Assembly (NCBI GenBank): GCA_049322335.1
Contig: JBMORL010000028.1
Span: 1-23,915, forward strand
Direction: 5' to 3'
From: JBMORL01 sp049322335
Lineage (GTDB): Bacteria > Bacteroidota > Bacteroidia > Flavobacteriales_D > UBA2798
DNA length: 23,915 bases
Shown here piece by piece: positions 1 to 8,408 of the stretch. Position 1 is the first letter of the stretch, and every line of letters starts with the position of its first letter. A program made the position numbers and the translations under genes. The notes beneath the pieces are model-generated. The model had not been told where the DNA came from and made no database searches. It saw nothing but the letters and a program-made list of their open reading frames with translations.

Positions 1-1745
1 CCCAGTCCCGATTCCACAATTTGTGCGGTGGAGCGGCAAATGGCAATTTTTAAATGAAGTTTGTCTTTGTTCTCTTCTTTGAGAATGGGTACCGACTGAT
101 AAAAATGGTTAAACGTTTTCACCAGTTCGTAAATGTAGTTGGCAATAAGTGCGGGACTATAGTTGAGCGCTGCTTCTTTCAGTATTTGCGGATATTCACC
201 AATGAGTTTCATCACTTCCTTTTCTTCCTTTAACAATAAAACAGAAGAAGAAAAATCCGTTTCGCTGAGGTTCGCTTTTCTTAATACAGATTGAATCCTT
301 GCGTAACCATATTGTATAAACGGGCCTGTATTTCCCTGGAAGTCGATGGACTCTGAAGGATCGAACACCATTCTTTTTTTCGGGTCTACTTTCAGAATAA
401 AATATTTTAATGCTCCGAGTCCGAGTATTTCAAATAATTCGTGACGTTTTTCCACCGGCACTTCATCAAGTTTTCCCAGCTCAATGGTTTTTTTCTCTGC
501 TTCGGCTATCATTTCATCCATCATTTCATCTGCGTCTACCACAGTTCCTTCTCTTGTTTTCATCCTGCCGGTGGGGAGCTCCACCAGTCCGTATGATAAA
601 TGATAACATTCATCCGCAAAAGCATAACCGAGTTTTTTCAGGATGAGAAATAAAACTTTAAAATGATAATCCTGTTCGGTGGCTACGGTGTAAATCATTC
701 CGTTTATGCCGGGAAATTCTTTGTAACGCAACACGGCTGTTCCGATGTCCTGAGTGATGTAAACAGAAGTTCCGTCAGAGCGCAACACCAGTTTCAGATC
801 GAGGCCATCGGCTGTAAGATCACACCATACTGATCCGTCTTCTTTTTTGAAAAAAACTTTTTTACTGAGTCCTTCTTCTACAATATCTTTTCCCAGCAGG
901 TATGTATCGCTTTCGTAATACAGTTTATCGAAAGTTGTTCCTATTTTTTTATAGGTCACATCAAAACCGTCATACACCCATCCGTTCATTCTTTTCCATA
1001 GGGCGATGGTGGCTTCATCACCGTTTTCCCATTTTCTTAATAATTCCTGAGCAGCGAGAAGGGAAGGAGCTTTTTTTTCCGCTTCGTCTTTTGTCATTCC
1101 CCCGGCTACTAATTCTTCTATTTCTTTTTTGTATTTTTTATCATACTCTACATAATATTTTCCAACGAGATGATCACCTTTTATTCCGGAATTTTCAGGG
1201 GTTTCATTTTTACCCGATTGTTCCCAGGCCAGCATCGATTTGCAAATGTGGATGCCGCGGTCGTTGATGATCTGTGTTTTTATAACGGAGTGGCCATTGG
1301 CTTTAAGAATGTCAGCTACTGAATGCCCGAGAAAAATATTTCTTAAATGCCCGAGGTGAAGTGGTTTGTTGGTATTGGGCGAAGCATATTCCACCATATA
1401 ACTTTTTCCGGTGGAAGCGGATGCAAAACCATAATTTTTTTGAGAAGAGTTTTTCAGGACACTATTCCACCATTGATCTGAAATAACAAGATTAAGAAAT
1501 CCTTTTACCACGTTAAAAGACACAACCCATTCTGATTCTTCCTGCAAAAATTTACCAATGGAGTTGGCTATAGATTCCGGGTTTTGTTTAATAAATTTGG
1601 TAAGTGGAAAAACCACCAGCGTGATATCTCCTTCAAATTCTTTTTTGGTTTTTTGGAATTGTACTGAAGTTGCATCTATTTCAATTCCGAATATTCCGGA
1701 TGCTGCCTGAATGACTTTTTCCGTTAAACTATTTTCCGGTTCCAT
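1..1745 (-). CDS. argS: Arginyl-tRNA synthetase (3' end cut by the window)
   Basis: Class I aminoacyl-tRNA synthetase that charges tRNA-Arg with arginine in the cytoplasm. Reading down from the ATG at 1745-1743 gives an open frame of 581 codons to the window edge. The N-terminal tRNA-recognition domain covers about residues 1-90. It is followed by the ArgRS signature ASPNTNKPLHLGHLRN, with the HIGH-type motif HLGH at residues 130-133. A KMSKS-type loop appears as RMKTREG at residues 394-400. The last visible residues (KIAICRSTAQIVESGLG) match the end of the anticodon-binding domain, so only about 10-12 residues should be missing. The start lies 1 nt after the TGA of the upstream arginase, so the two are almost certainly co-transcribed. 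The identity is secure. Confidence 0.96.
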   Translation of the reverse strand, partial: MEPENSLTEKVIQAASGIFGIEIDATSVQFQKTKKEFEGDITLVVFPLTKFIKQNPESIANSIGKFLQEESEWVVSFNVVKGFLNLVISDQWWNSVLKNSSQKNYGFASASTGKSYMVEYASPNTNKPLHLGHLRNIFLGHSVADILKANGHSVIKTQIINDRGIHICKSMLAWEQSGKNETPENSGIKGDHLVGKYYVEYDKKYKKEIEELVAGGMTKDEAEKKAPSLLAAQELLRKWENGDEATIALWKRMNGWVYDGFDVTYKKIGTTFDKLYYESDTYLLGKDIVEEGLSKKVFFKKEDGSVWCDLTADGLDLKLVLRSDGTSVYITQDIGTAVLRYKEFPGINGMIYTVATEQDYHFKVLFLILKKLGYAFADECYHLSYGLVELPTGRMKTREGTVVDADEMMDEMIAEAEKKTIELGKLDEVPVEKRHELFEILGLGALKYFILKVDPKKRMVFDPSESIDFQGNTGPFIQYGYARIQSVLRKANLSETDFSSSVLLLKEEKEVMKLIGEYPQILKEAALNYSPALIANYIYELVKTFNHFYQSVPILKEENKDKLHLKIAICRSTAQIVESGL

Positions 1746-1746
1746 T

Positions 1747-2700
1747 TCAATTTCTTTTTTCAATCACTTCCGCCACATCTTCCACGATGCTGAAAGCTAC
1801 TTCTGCCATTTTATTTATTTTATCATCCAAACAAGGATTCACTTCCACTATCTCAAAGCAAACGGTTTTATTCCATTCTGCCAAACCGATGTTCAGTTCG
1901 TGGGCTTCTTCTATGGTAATTCCTCCCGGCACGGGCGTTCCTGTTCCGCGGGAAATGGTGGGATCCATGCTGTCCACATCAAATGAAACATAAATGATAT
2001 CGCATTTGTCAAGGTATTTTTTCGCTTCGGTAATAATTTGCTTCGTTCCCTTTTTCCGTACTTCCTCTACGGTAATGTTTTTTATTTTTTTCTCCCTGAT
2101 GATAAAATCTTCTGCCGGTTCGGTATCGCGTACCCCGATAAACAAAAGATCTTCGGGTTGTATTTTCGGGCAAATTCCCCCGGTGTTTTTCAATTTTTCC
2201 CAGCCCTGCCTTGTCTCTTCCTTTATTTCATTAATCTTGTTCTCGAGATTATCATATCCCAAAGCCGTTCCCAATGGCATTCCGTGAAGGTTACCCGATG
2301 GAGTAGTGTAGGGCGAATGAAGGTCGGCATGTGCATCGATCCAGATCACTCCCAATCGTTTATCGGGATTCGCTTTTTTAATTCCGGCTATGGTGGCTCC
2401 CGCAGTAGAGTGATCACCTGCCATCACCAATACAAACTTTCCTTTCTCCATTTCGCTGCTTACTGCTTTACACGACCGGTCAAATATCCTTGCCAAAGCA
2501 GAGATCCGTTTTCCCCAGGGAGTAGTTATAGGAGTATTGAGAAGATGATTTTCAGTGAGAACATGTACAGGCCGGTATTTATGGAACATATCATTACCTG
2601 AATTCAGGGCGGCCACTTTTATAGCATCAGGCCCCAAACTGGCTCCGCGTGTTCCGGCTCCAATTTCCGACTTAATTTCTATGATACTTAACAAACTCAT
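1747..2700 (-). CDS. rocF: Arginase (ureohydrolase family)
   Basis: Mn-dependent hydrolase expected to convert arginine to ornithine and urea; 317 residues, usual for the family. The metal-binding signatures are all present: GDHS (H97), DAHADLH (D122, H124, D126) and SFDVDSMDP (D241, D243). The segment SPYTTPSGNLHG at 129-140 resembles the arginase substrate loop more than that of agmatinase, and GTGTPVPGG follows the second metal motif. The N-terminal EIGAGTRGASLGPDA matches Bacteroidota arginases as I know them. It is first in a two-gene operon with argS, which begins 1 nt after its stop, and is divergent from the arginine decarboxylase 95 bp away. Agmatinase activity cannot be fully excluded from sequence alone. 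Confidence 0.92.
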   Translation of the reverse strand: MSLLSIIEIKSEIGAGTRGASLGPDAIKVAALNSGNDMFHKYRPVHVLTENHLLNTPITTPWGKRISALARIFDRSCKAVSSEMEKGKFVLVMAGDHSTAGATIAGIKKANPDKRLGVIWIDAHADLHSPYTTPSGNLHGMPLGTALGYDNLENKINEIKEETRQGWEKLKNTGGICPKIQPEDLLFIGVRDTEPAEDFIIREKKIKNITVEEVRKKGTKQIITEAKKYLDKCDIIYVSFDVDSMDPTISRGTGTPVPGGITIEEAHELNIGLAEWNKTVCFEIVEVNPCLDDKINKMAEVAFSIVEDVAEVIEKRN

Positions 2701-2714
2701 GTTATTAATTTCTT

Positions 2715-2722
2715 TACTTTTG
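2715..2722 (+). promoter_or_regulatory. Candidate -7 element for the arginine decarboxylase
   Basis: TACTTTTG matches the Bacteroidota -7 consensus TAnnTTTG and would start transcription near 2728, giving a leader of about 65 nt. No convincing -33 TTG is seen, so the call rests on the -7 match and its place in a 95-bp divergent intergenic region. Confidence 0.33.
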
Positions 2723-2765
2723 TTCCTCTTGTAAAATCCGGGTGACTTACATCGCCAGTTTTTTA

Positions 2766-2773
2766 CAAATGTA
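2766..2773 (-). promoter_or_regulatory. Candidate -7 element for the arginase-argS operon
   Basis: On the minus strand this reads TACATTTG, a full match to TAnnTTTG. A TTG lies upstream, but only 15 nt away, which is short for a -33 element. The predicted start near 2760 would give a leader of about 60 nt before the arginase ATG. Confidence 0.38.
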
Positions 2774-2795
2774 ATCGACTTAAATATTCAACTAC

Positions 2796-4187
2796 ATGGA
2801 AAACACCTACTTAGCTCTAATCAAACAAACCTTCGACTTTCCGACTGAGGAATTCCAGGTGAAGGATAATGAACTTTATTTCTATGATATACCCTTGATG
2901 GATATCGTAGAACAGTACGGAACCCCGCTTAAAATTACTTATCTGCCCAAGATCGCTGGCCAGATTCAGAAAGCCAAAACCATGTTTAATGTGGCCATGG
3001 CTAAAGTAGATTACAAAGGTAAATATACTTACTGTTATTGCACCAAAAGCTCTCATTTTTCATTTGTTTTGGAGGAAGTGCTTAAAAATGAAGGACATAT
3101 AGAGACTTCTTCGGCCTACGATATGTATATTGTGAAAGAACTTCATCAAAAAGGTTTTTTAAAGAAAGACCACTACGTGATTTGTAATGGATTTAAGAAA
3201 TCACTCTACACCGACCAGATATCAGACCTTATAAACCAGGGATTTGAGAATCTTATTCCGGTTTTGGATAATAAAGAAGAACTTGAAGTGTATAAAAAGA
3301 AGCTAAAGAAGAAGACCCAGATTGGTATCCGTATAGCATCAGAAGAAGAGCCAACTTTCGATTTTTATACCTCCCGTTTGGGAATCAGGTATATCGATAT
3401 CATCGATTTCTATAATGCCGAGATTAAGAACGATCCTAAGTTTGAACTAAAGATGCTTCACTTTTTTATCAATACAGGTATTAAAGACAACATCTATTAT
3501 TGGAGCGAACTGGCCAAATGTCTTAATGTCTATTATCGTCTCAAGCAGGTATGCCCAACGCTTGATACATTGAATATCGGGGGAGGTTTGCCCATTAAAA
3601 ACTCGCTCAATTTTGAGTATAGCTATGAGTATATGATTGAGCAGATAGTGGAGCAAATAAAGAAGTTTTGCCTGCAGAAAGGAGTACATGAACCGAATCT
3701 TTTTACTGAATTTGGCTCATTTACAGTAGGTGAAAGCGGGGCAAACATCTATTCTGTAATGGGTGCCAAACAACAAAACGACCGCGAAACATGGTACATG
3801 ATGGATAACTCCTTCATCACTACTTTACCCGATACCTGGGGAATTAACCAGCGGTTTATACTGCTTGCCCTCAATAACTGGGATAAGGAGTATATGCGTG
3901 TTAACCTTGGCGGACTTAGCTGCGACAGCCAGGATTATTATAATTCGGAAGCGCACGATAACCAGGTATTTCTTCCCAAATTCGATAAAAAAGAAGAACT
4001 CATCATCGGTTTTTTCCATACGGGTGCCTACCAGGAATCGCTGAGTGGTTACGGAGGAATAAAACATTGCCTTATTCCCTCACCCAAACATGTGCTGATA
4101 GACAGAGACGAAAATGGTGAAATATACACCCGCCTGTTTGCCAAGGAACAAAGTGCCAAATCGATGCTGAAAATACTGGGCTACTAA
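2796..4187 (+). CDS. speA: Arginine decarboxylase, PLP-dependent, short Bacteroidota type
   Basis: Expected to decarboxylate arginine to agmatine, the first step of agmatine-route polyamine synthesis. The 463-residue protein has the alanine-racemase/ODC-like fold type III layout. YCTKSSH carries the likely PLP lysine K84, HIETSSAYD lies at 101-109, the glycine-rich phosphate loop IGGGLPI at 261-267, EFGSFTVGESG at 305-315, and the catalytic-cysteine motif SCDSQD has C376 and D377. It is far shorter than the roughly 630-residue enterobacterial SpeA. The ATG at 2796 is the first good start, and the stop is 64 nt before the next gene. No agmatinase or agmatine deiminase gene is adjacent. A different basic amino acid or a carboxylated intermediate as substrate is possible. 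Confidence 0.8.
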   Translation: MENTYLALIKQTFDFPTEEFQVKDNELYFYDIPLMDIVEQYGTPLKITYLPKIAGQIQKAKTMFNVAMAKVDYKGKYTYCYCTKSSHFSFVLEEVLKNEGHIETSSAYDMYIVKELHQKGFLKKDHYVICNGFKKSLYTDQISDLINQGFENLIPVLDNKEELEVYKKKLKKKTQIGIRIASEEEPTFDFYTSRLGIRYIDIIDFYNAEIKNDPKFELKMLHFFINTGIKDNIYYWSELAKCLNVYYRLKQVCPTLDTLNIGGGLPIKNSLNFEYSYEYMIEQIVEQIKKFCLQKGVHEPNLFTEFGSFTVGESGANIYSVMGAKQQNDRETWYMMDNSFITTLPDTWGINQRFILLALNNWDKEYMRVNLGGLSCDSQDYYNSEAHDNQVFLPKFDKKEELIIGFFHTGAYQESLSGYGGIKHCLIPSPKHVLIDRDENGEIYTRLFAKEQSAKSMLKILGY

Positions 4188-4222
4188 TTTGGGGTTGCCC
4201 GTACGTTTCTGTAAAATAATAA

Positions 4223-4230
4223 TATATTTG
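4223..4230 (+). promoter_or_regulatory. Candidate -7 element for the first lipoprotein gene
   Basis: TATATTTG fits TAnnTTTG exactly. A TTG at 4195-4197 lies 25 nt upstream, a little far for a -33 element. The predicted start near 4236 leaves a leader of about 16 nt before the ATG at 4252. Confidence 0.45.
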
Positions 4231-4251
4231 TTGCCGATTTAAAAAACCTGC

Positions 4252-4947
4252 ATGCCACGATTTTCCCTCTTCCAAAAACTCAGCCTTGCTTGTATCGTGG
4301 CATTCCTGGCATCCTGTAGTGGCGATAATCGTCCCACCGAAGGCACTTTTACATTCGAAATAGAATATCCCTATTACCAGGGATCAGGCTTCATGGCGCG
4401 TATGCTGCCCGATAAAATGACCATGAAATTTAAAGACAATAAGATTCGTACAGAGGTTAAAAAAGGAAAAGCTTTTTCCACCATTTTTATTGTAGACTGC
4501 GCGGAAAAGAAAATGAAAGTATTATTCCAGTTTGGTACACGAAGAAAATATGCCGAACCCAGCGATGAACAAGTGAAAAAAATGGTAGACCAGTTTCCTC
4601 AGCCCATTTATATGCATACCAATGAAGCAGATAGTGTTGCCGGGTTTTTCTGTATAAAAAGTATGGCCGTATTCGAGGAAATATCACAACCTGATGTTAC
4701 ACTTTATTATACCGAAGACATCAACATTGAAAACGCTAACTGGTTCAATCCCTATAATGAAATAAAAGGAGTTTTGCTGGGATATGAACTCGACCGTTAT
4801 GGATTAAGAATGCGTTTTACCGCCACCAAATTCGACCCGGCACCGCTGGAAGATTCGGATTTTGAAGTTCCATCCAATTTCAAAAAAGTTCCCTATGATG
4901 AACTGGAAAAGGAAATGGAAGAGATGTTCAGAACTCTTGTAGAATAA
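4252..4947 (+). CDS. Lipoprotein, DUF4412-like
   Basis: 231-residue protein with a lipoprotein signal peptide: a hydrophobic stretch ends in FLASC with the lipobox cysteine at residue 22, followed by Ser-Gly-Asp. The mature part is predicted to be beta-rich. It follows the order TFTFEIEY, PDKMTMKFKDNKIRTE, TIFIVDCAEKKM, ADSVAGFFCIKS, then a line ending in SDFEVPSNFKKVPYDEL. The same order occurs in the next gene (5023-5679), so the pair looks like an old tandem duplication. I assign it to the DUF4412-like lipoproteins from general similarity. It is probably anchored in the outer membrane or at the periplasmic face. No catalytic motif is visible and its function is unknown. Confidence 0.75.
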   Translation: MPRFSLFQKLSLACIVAFLASCSGDNRPTEGTFTFEIEYPYYQGSGFMARMLPDKMTMKFKDNKIRTEVKKGKAFSTIFIVDCAEKKMKVLFQFGTRRKYAEPSDEQVKKMVDQFPQPIYMHTNEADSVAGFFCIKSMAVFEEISQPDVTLYYTEDINIENANWFNPYNEIKGVLLGYELDRYGLRMRFTATKFDPAPLEDSDFEVPSNFKKVPYDELEKEMEEMFRTLVE

Positions 4948-4986
4948 CATTAACTTTTTTTAATTCCCGCGGTTTTTCATTTTCAT

Positions 4987-4994
4987 TAGTTTTG
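4987..4994 (+). promoter_or_regulatory. Candidate -7 element for the second lipoprotein gene
   Basis: TAGTTTTG matches TAnnTTTG. Transcription would begin near 5000, about 23 nt before the ATG at 5023. This suggests the second lipoprotein gene has its own promoter despite sitting only 75 nt after the first. No clear -33 element is seen. Confidence 0.4.
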
Positions 4995-5022
4995 TTTTTC
5001 TTTTCCCACAAATAATTTTTTC

Positions 5023-5679
5023 ATGAATAAAATTCTGTTTCCCATAGCCTTTTTGTTTGTTATTGTATCCTGCAAAACATCCAAAAATGCAACTTCTGCT
5101 GAGGCCACTTTCGAAGGAAAACTGGTATACTCGCTCGAGTATGAAGATATGCCTGCCGAATATGAAGCATATGCCTCTATGTTTCCCAAAGAAATGACCA
5201 TGTATGTGAAAGGAAAAAAATCGCGGGCAGAACAACCCACCGGTTTTGGAAATACGATCACCATCATCGATTCCAAAGCCAATACGATGGTTATTGTACT
5301 TGACATGATGGGAATGAAAAACGCGTATAAACTCACCGCTGAAGACATGAAAAAACAACAGGAAGGAATTGATAAACCCGAAATCGTTTATTCTGAGGAA
5401 ACAAAAGATATTGCCGGATTTACCTGTAAAAAAGCTGAGATGAAATCAGGCGATGAAACCACCGTTATCTGGTTTACTGATCAGATACAGGCTGCTGGCG
5501 GAAAAAATTTCGGTGAACTGAAAGGTTTTCCAATGGAATATTCAATCAAAGCCAACGGAATGACCATTCTCACTACTGTGAAGTCAGTAAGCAAAGAAAA
5601 AATTTCTGATAAATACTTCGATATCCCCGAAGGTTACGAAGTAAAACCCTACAGCGAATTCCCTTCCATGGGAGGATAA
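5023..5679 (+). CDS. Lipoprotein, DUF4412-like, paralogue of the preceding gene
   Basis: 218 residues with a lipoprotein signal peptide: hydrophobic residues 4-15, then VSC with the lipobox cysteine at residue 17 followed by Lys. The mature sequence is colinear with the upstream lipoprotein: FEGKLVYSLEYED, PKEMTMYVKGKKSRAE, TITIIDSKANTM, TKDIAGFTCKKAEM, VIWFTD, then KYFDIPEGYEVKPYSEF near the end. The single conserved cysteine in AGFTCK aligns with AGFFCIK of the neighbour. This pattern of a membrane-anchored, all-beta domain of about 200 residues fits DUF4412-like proteins. Its role is unknown. A link to the downstream ftsK-lolA pair is only positional. Confidence 0.77.
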   Translation: MNKILFPIAFLFVIVSCKTSKNATSAEATFEGKLVYSLEYEDMPAEYEAYASMFPKEMTMYVKGKKSRAEQPTGFGNTITIIDSKANTMVIVLDMMGMKNAYKLTAEDMKKQQEGIDKPEIVYSEETKDIAGFTCKKAEMKSGDETTVIWFTDQIQAAGGKNFGELKGFPMEYSIKANGMTILTTVKSVSKEKISDKYFDIPEGYEVKPYSEFPSMGG

Positions 5680-5780
5680 TTTCAAAGACTTTATTTTAAC
5701 ATTCCCCTGTTCATACACCGGTATTGCCGGTACAATTCCCTTGCTGTTATACCTGTACCTTTAGAGGATATTTTTCTATT

Positions 5781-8408
5781 ATGGCCGAAAAGAAAAACAG
5801 GTTCATCTCTCCGCCTCCTCCCTCTGAAGAAGAGAAGGAACCGGAAATTGAACTGACCGAAGAAAAACCGGCTAAAAAAGAAAAAGCGGAGAAGAAGGAA
5901 AAAAAAGAAAAAAAACCGCGCGAAGCAAAAGAAAAATCTCCTAAAAAAGAATCGGCACTTAAAAAAAACGTTACCGGTTTTTTGCAGGATGAACGATTCC
6001 ACAAAATGCTGGGCGGAGCACTGATACTTTTTTCACTTTACCTGCTGATTGCTTTTGCCTCTTATCTTTTTACCTGGAAAGCCGACCAGGATAAAGTGGA
6101 TTCTGCCGGATTTTTCAGTTTTCTTTTTTCATCCGGTGATGTGAAAGTAGAAAACTGGCTGGGAAAACTCGGGGCTTTGCTTTCTCATCAATTCATTCAC
6201 CGCTGGTTTGGAGTAGCCTCATTTATTTTTATCATCAATTTTTTTGTATTCGGTTTCAAAGGCGTTACCCGGATCAACCTGTTGCCTGTAAAACGAATGG
6301 TGAAACTTTCCATACTCGGACTAACACTTATCTCCACCACGTTAGGTTATCTTTTTCATACCGGTGATTATATCTGGCTGGGCGGTGCTTTCGGATTTCA
6401 CCTTAATGAATGGATGATCGGATCACTCGGGAAAATAGGAGCACTGCTTCTTATTTCCATGGCTTATTTTATGGTAATTGTATTTTATTTCAATCCCTCG
6501 TTCGTACGTAAAAAACCATTGCCGGTGGAAGGAGAAGAAGAGGAAGAAGAGACTGAAGATGAAAACGGCATCCCCAAAACAAATGTCTATAACCCGATCA
6601 AAGAAGAAGAGATTATCGAAGAACAAAAAAGCGAGGCTATTGATTTGTCTGAAAAAATCTCTCCTTCCGATAAACTGAAAGCCGAACCACTGGAGATTAT
6701 TCATGATGAACCCGAAGTGGAAATGATACGGGAAGTAGTGGAAACAGAAGAGGAGACGGAGGAAACAGAAACCGAAAAAGTTTCCGGTAATCCCGAAGAG
6801 CTGGTGGTGGAAATAAATGAAGAAGGCTCTGGTGAACTAACCGAAGAAGAAATTAAAAAACGGCTCGAGGAATTTGGTGAATACGATCCTACACTTGAAT
6901 TGTCCTCCTACAAACTTCCTTCTATCGACCTGCTGGAAAGCTACGGGCAGGGAAGCGGTATCACCATCAACAAGGAAGAACTGGAAATGAACAAAAACAG
7001 GATCCTTGATACGCTGAAAAATTACAATATCGAAATTTCAAAAATAAAAGCTACCATCGGGCCCACGGTCACATTATATGAAATTATTCCTGCTCCCGGT
7101 GTAAGAATTTCGAAAATAAAAAACCTGGAAGATGATATTGCGCTTAGCCTGTCAGCGTTAGGCATTCGTATTATCGCCCCCATTCCCGGCCGCGGAACTA
7201 TCGGTATCGAAGTACCCAACTCCAAACCCGAAGTGGTTTCCATGCGCGGAGTGATTGCCAGTGAAAAATTCCAGAATGCAGAAATGGAACTTCCGCTCGT
7301 TCTTGGAAAAACCATTTCCAACGAAACCTTCGTCACCGATCTCACCAAAATGCCTCACCTGCTGATGGCCGGTGCCACGGGACAAGGTAAATCGGTTGGA
7401 CTGAATGCCATTCTTGTTTCCATTCTCTATAAAAAACATCCTTCGCAGGTAAAATTTGTGCTGGTGGATCCAAAAAAAGTGGAACTCACGGTTTATAACA
7501 GGATCGAACGCCACTTTCTCGCTAAACTTCCCGACAGCGATGAAGCTATTATTACCGAAAATAAAAAAGTGGTACACACCATTAATTCGCTGTGTATCGA
7601 AATGGATACACGCTACGAATTGCTGAAAGACGCAGGCGTTAGAAATATAAAAGAATACAATGCAAAATTCATTTCACGAAGACTGAATCCCGAACACGGA
7701 CATAAATTTTTACCCTATATCGTTTTGGTAGTAGATGAGTTTGCCGATCTGATTATGACAGCCGGAAAAGAAGTGGAAACACCAATAGCAAGGCTCGCAC
7801 AGTTAGCCCGTGCCATCGGGATACATCTTATTATCGCCACCCAGCGTCCTTCTGTAAACATTATTACCGGTGTCATCAAAGCCAACTTCCCGGCCCGTAT
7901 TGCCTTTCGCGTAACTTCCAAAATAGATTCACGCACCATTCTCGATGCCGGTGGAGCAGAACAACTTATCGGACGCGGAGATATGTTGTTATCCACAGGA
8001 AATGATTTGATCAGAATTCAATGCGGATTTGTAGATACTCCTGAAGTAGATAAAATAACCGAATACATTGGTTCGCAAAGAGCCTATCCGAGTGCATTCC
8101 TTTTACCTGAATATGTGGATGAAAATGCTGAAGATGTAGGTGGAGTGGATGATGATGGCGAACGCGATGATCTGTTTGATGATGCCGCAAGGATCGTGGT
8201 GTCAACCCAACAGGGATCAGCTTCACTTTTACAACGCAAACTCAAACTCGGCTACAACCGTGCCGGGCGAATTGTCGACCAGCTGGAGGCAGCCGGCATT
8301 ATCGGGCCTTTTAAGGGAAGCAAAGCGCGCGAAGTTCTTTTCAAGGATATGCAGGCTTTGGAACAGTTTTTGAATAACCTAAAGGGAAATAAAGACAATA
8401 TATCATGA
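5781..8408 (+). CDS. ftsK: DNA translocase FtsK
   Basis: Septal, membrane-anchored, ATP-driven DNA pump that clears chromosome termini at division. The ATG at 5781 (MAEKKNRFIS) is preferred. An in-frame TTG at 5724 would add 19 uncharacteristic residues. From that ATG there are 875 residues: a Lys/Glu-rich cytoplasmic start (10-65), about four membrane segments (76-98, 146-160, 174-192, 219-237), and a strongly acidic linker (250-365). Then comes the motor, with alpha/beta domains from about 380. Walker A is GATGQGKS at 531-538 and Walker B is VVDEF with D652 and E653. A C-terminal winged-helix gamma domain at about 805-875 (SASLLQRKLKLGYNRAGRI) is the part that reads polar DNA motifs in known FtsK proteins. 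The stop overlaps the start of lolA as ATGA, which points to translational coupling. Confidence 0.97.
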   Translation: MAEKKNRFISPPPPSEEEKEPEIELTEEKPAKKEKAEKKEKKEKKPREAKEKSPKKESALKKNVTGFLQDERFHKMLGGALILFSLYLLIAFASYLFTWKADQDKVDSAGFFSFLFSSGDVKVENWLGKLGALLSHQFIHRWFGVASFIFIINFFVFGFKGVTRINLLPVKRMVKLSILGLTLISTTLGYLFHTGDYIWLGGAFGFHLNEWMIGSLGKIGALLLISMAYFMVIVFYFNPSFVRKKPLPVEGEEEEEETEDENGIPKTNVYNPIKEEEIIEEQKSEAIDLSEKISPSDKLKAEPLEIIHDEPEVEMIREVVETEEETEETETEKVSGNPEELVVEINEEGSGELTEEEIKKRLEEFGEYDPTLELSSYKLPSIDLLESYGQGSGITINKEELEMNKNRILDTLKNYNIEISKIKATIGPTVTLYEIIPAPGVRISKIKNLEDDIALSLSALGIRIIAPIPGRGTIGIEVPNSKPEVVSMRGVIASEKFQNAEMELPLVLGKTISNETFVTDLTKMPHLLMAGATGQGKSVGLNAILVSILYKKHPSQVKFVLVDPKKVELTVYNRIERHFLAKLPDSDEAIITENKKVVHTINSLCIEMDTRYELLKDAGVRNIKEYNAKFISRRLNPEHGHKFLPYIVLVVDEFADLIMTAGKEVETPIARLAQLARAIGIHLIIATQRPSVNIITGVIKANFPARIAFRVTSKIDSRTILDAGGAEQLIGRGDMLLSTGNDLIRIQCGFVDTPEVDKITEYIGSQRAYPSAFLLPEYVDENAEDVGGVDDDGERDDLFDDAARIVVSTQQGSASLLQRKLKLGYNRAGRIVDQLEAAGIIGPFKGSKAREVLFKDMQALEQFLNNLKGNKDNIS

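Noticed and set aside
410..1267. Plus-strand frames opposite argS
   Set aside because: They are shadows of a conserved synthetase gene, rich in Phe, Ser and Arg as expected for antisense reading.
1747..2700. Agmatinase instead of arginase, given the neighbouring arginine decarboxylase
   Set aside because: The SGNLHG substrate-loop pattern and the GTRGASLGP start favour arginase, though only activity tests would settle it.
5724..5780. TTG start for ftsK
   Set aside because: The added 19 residues are not like any FtsK N-terminus, and an ATG with the usual charged start follows at 5781.
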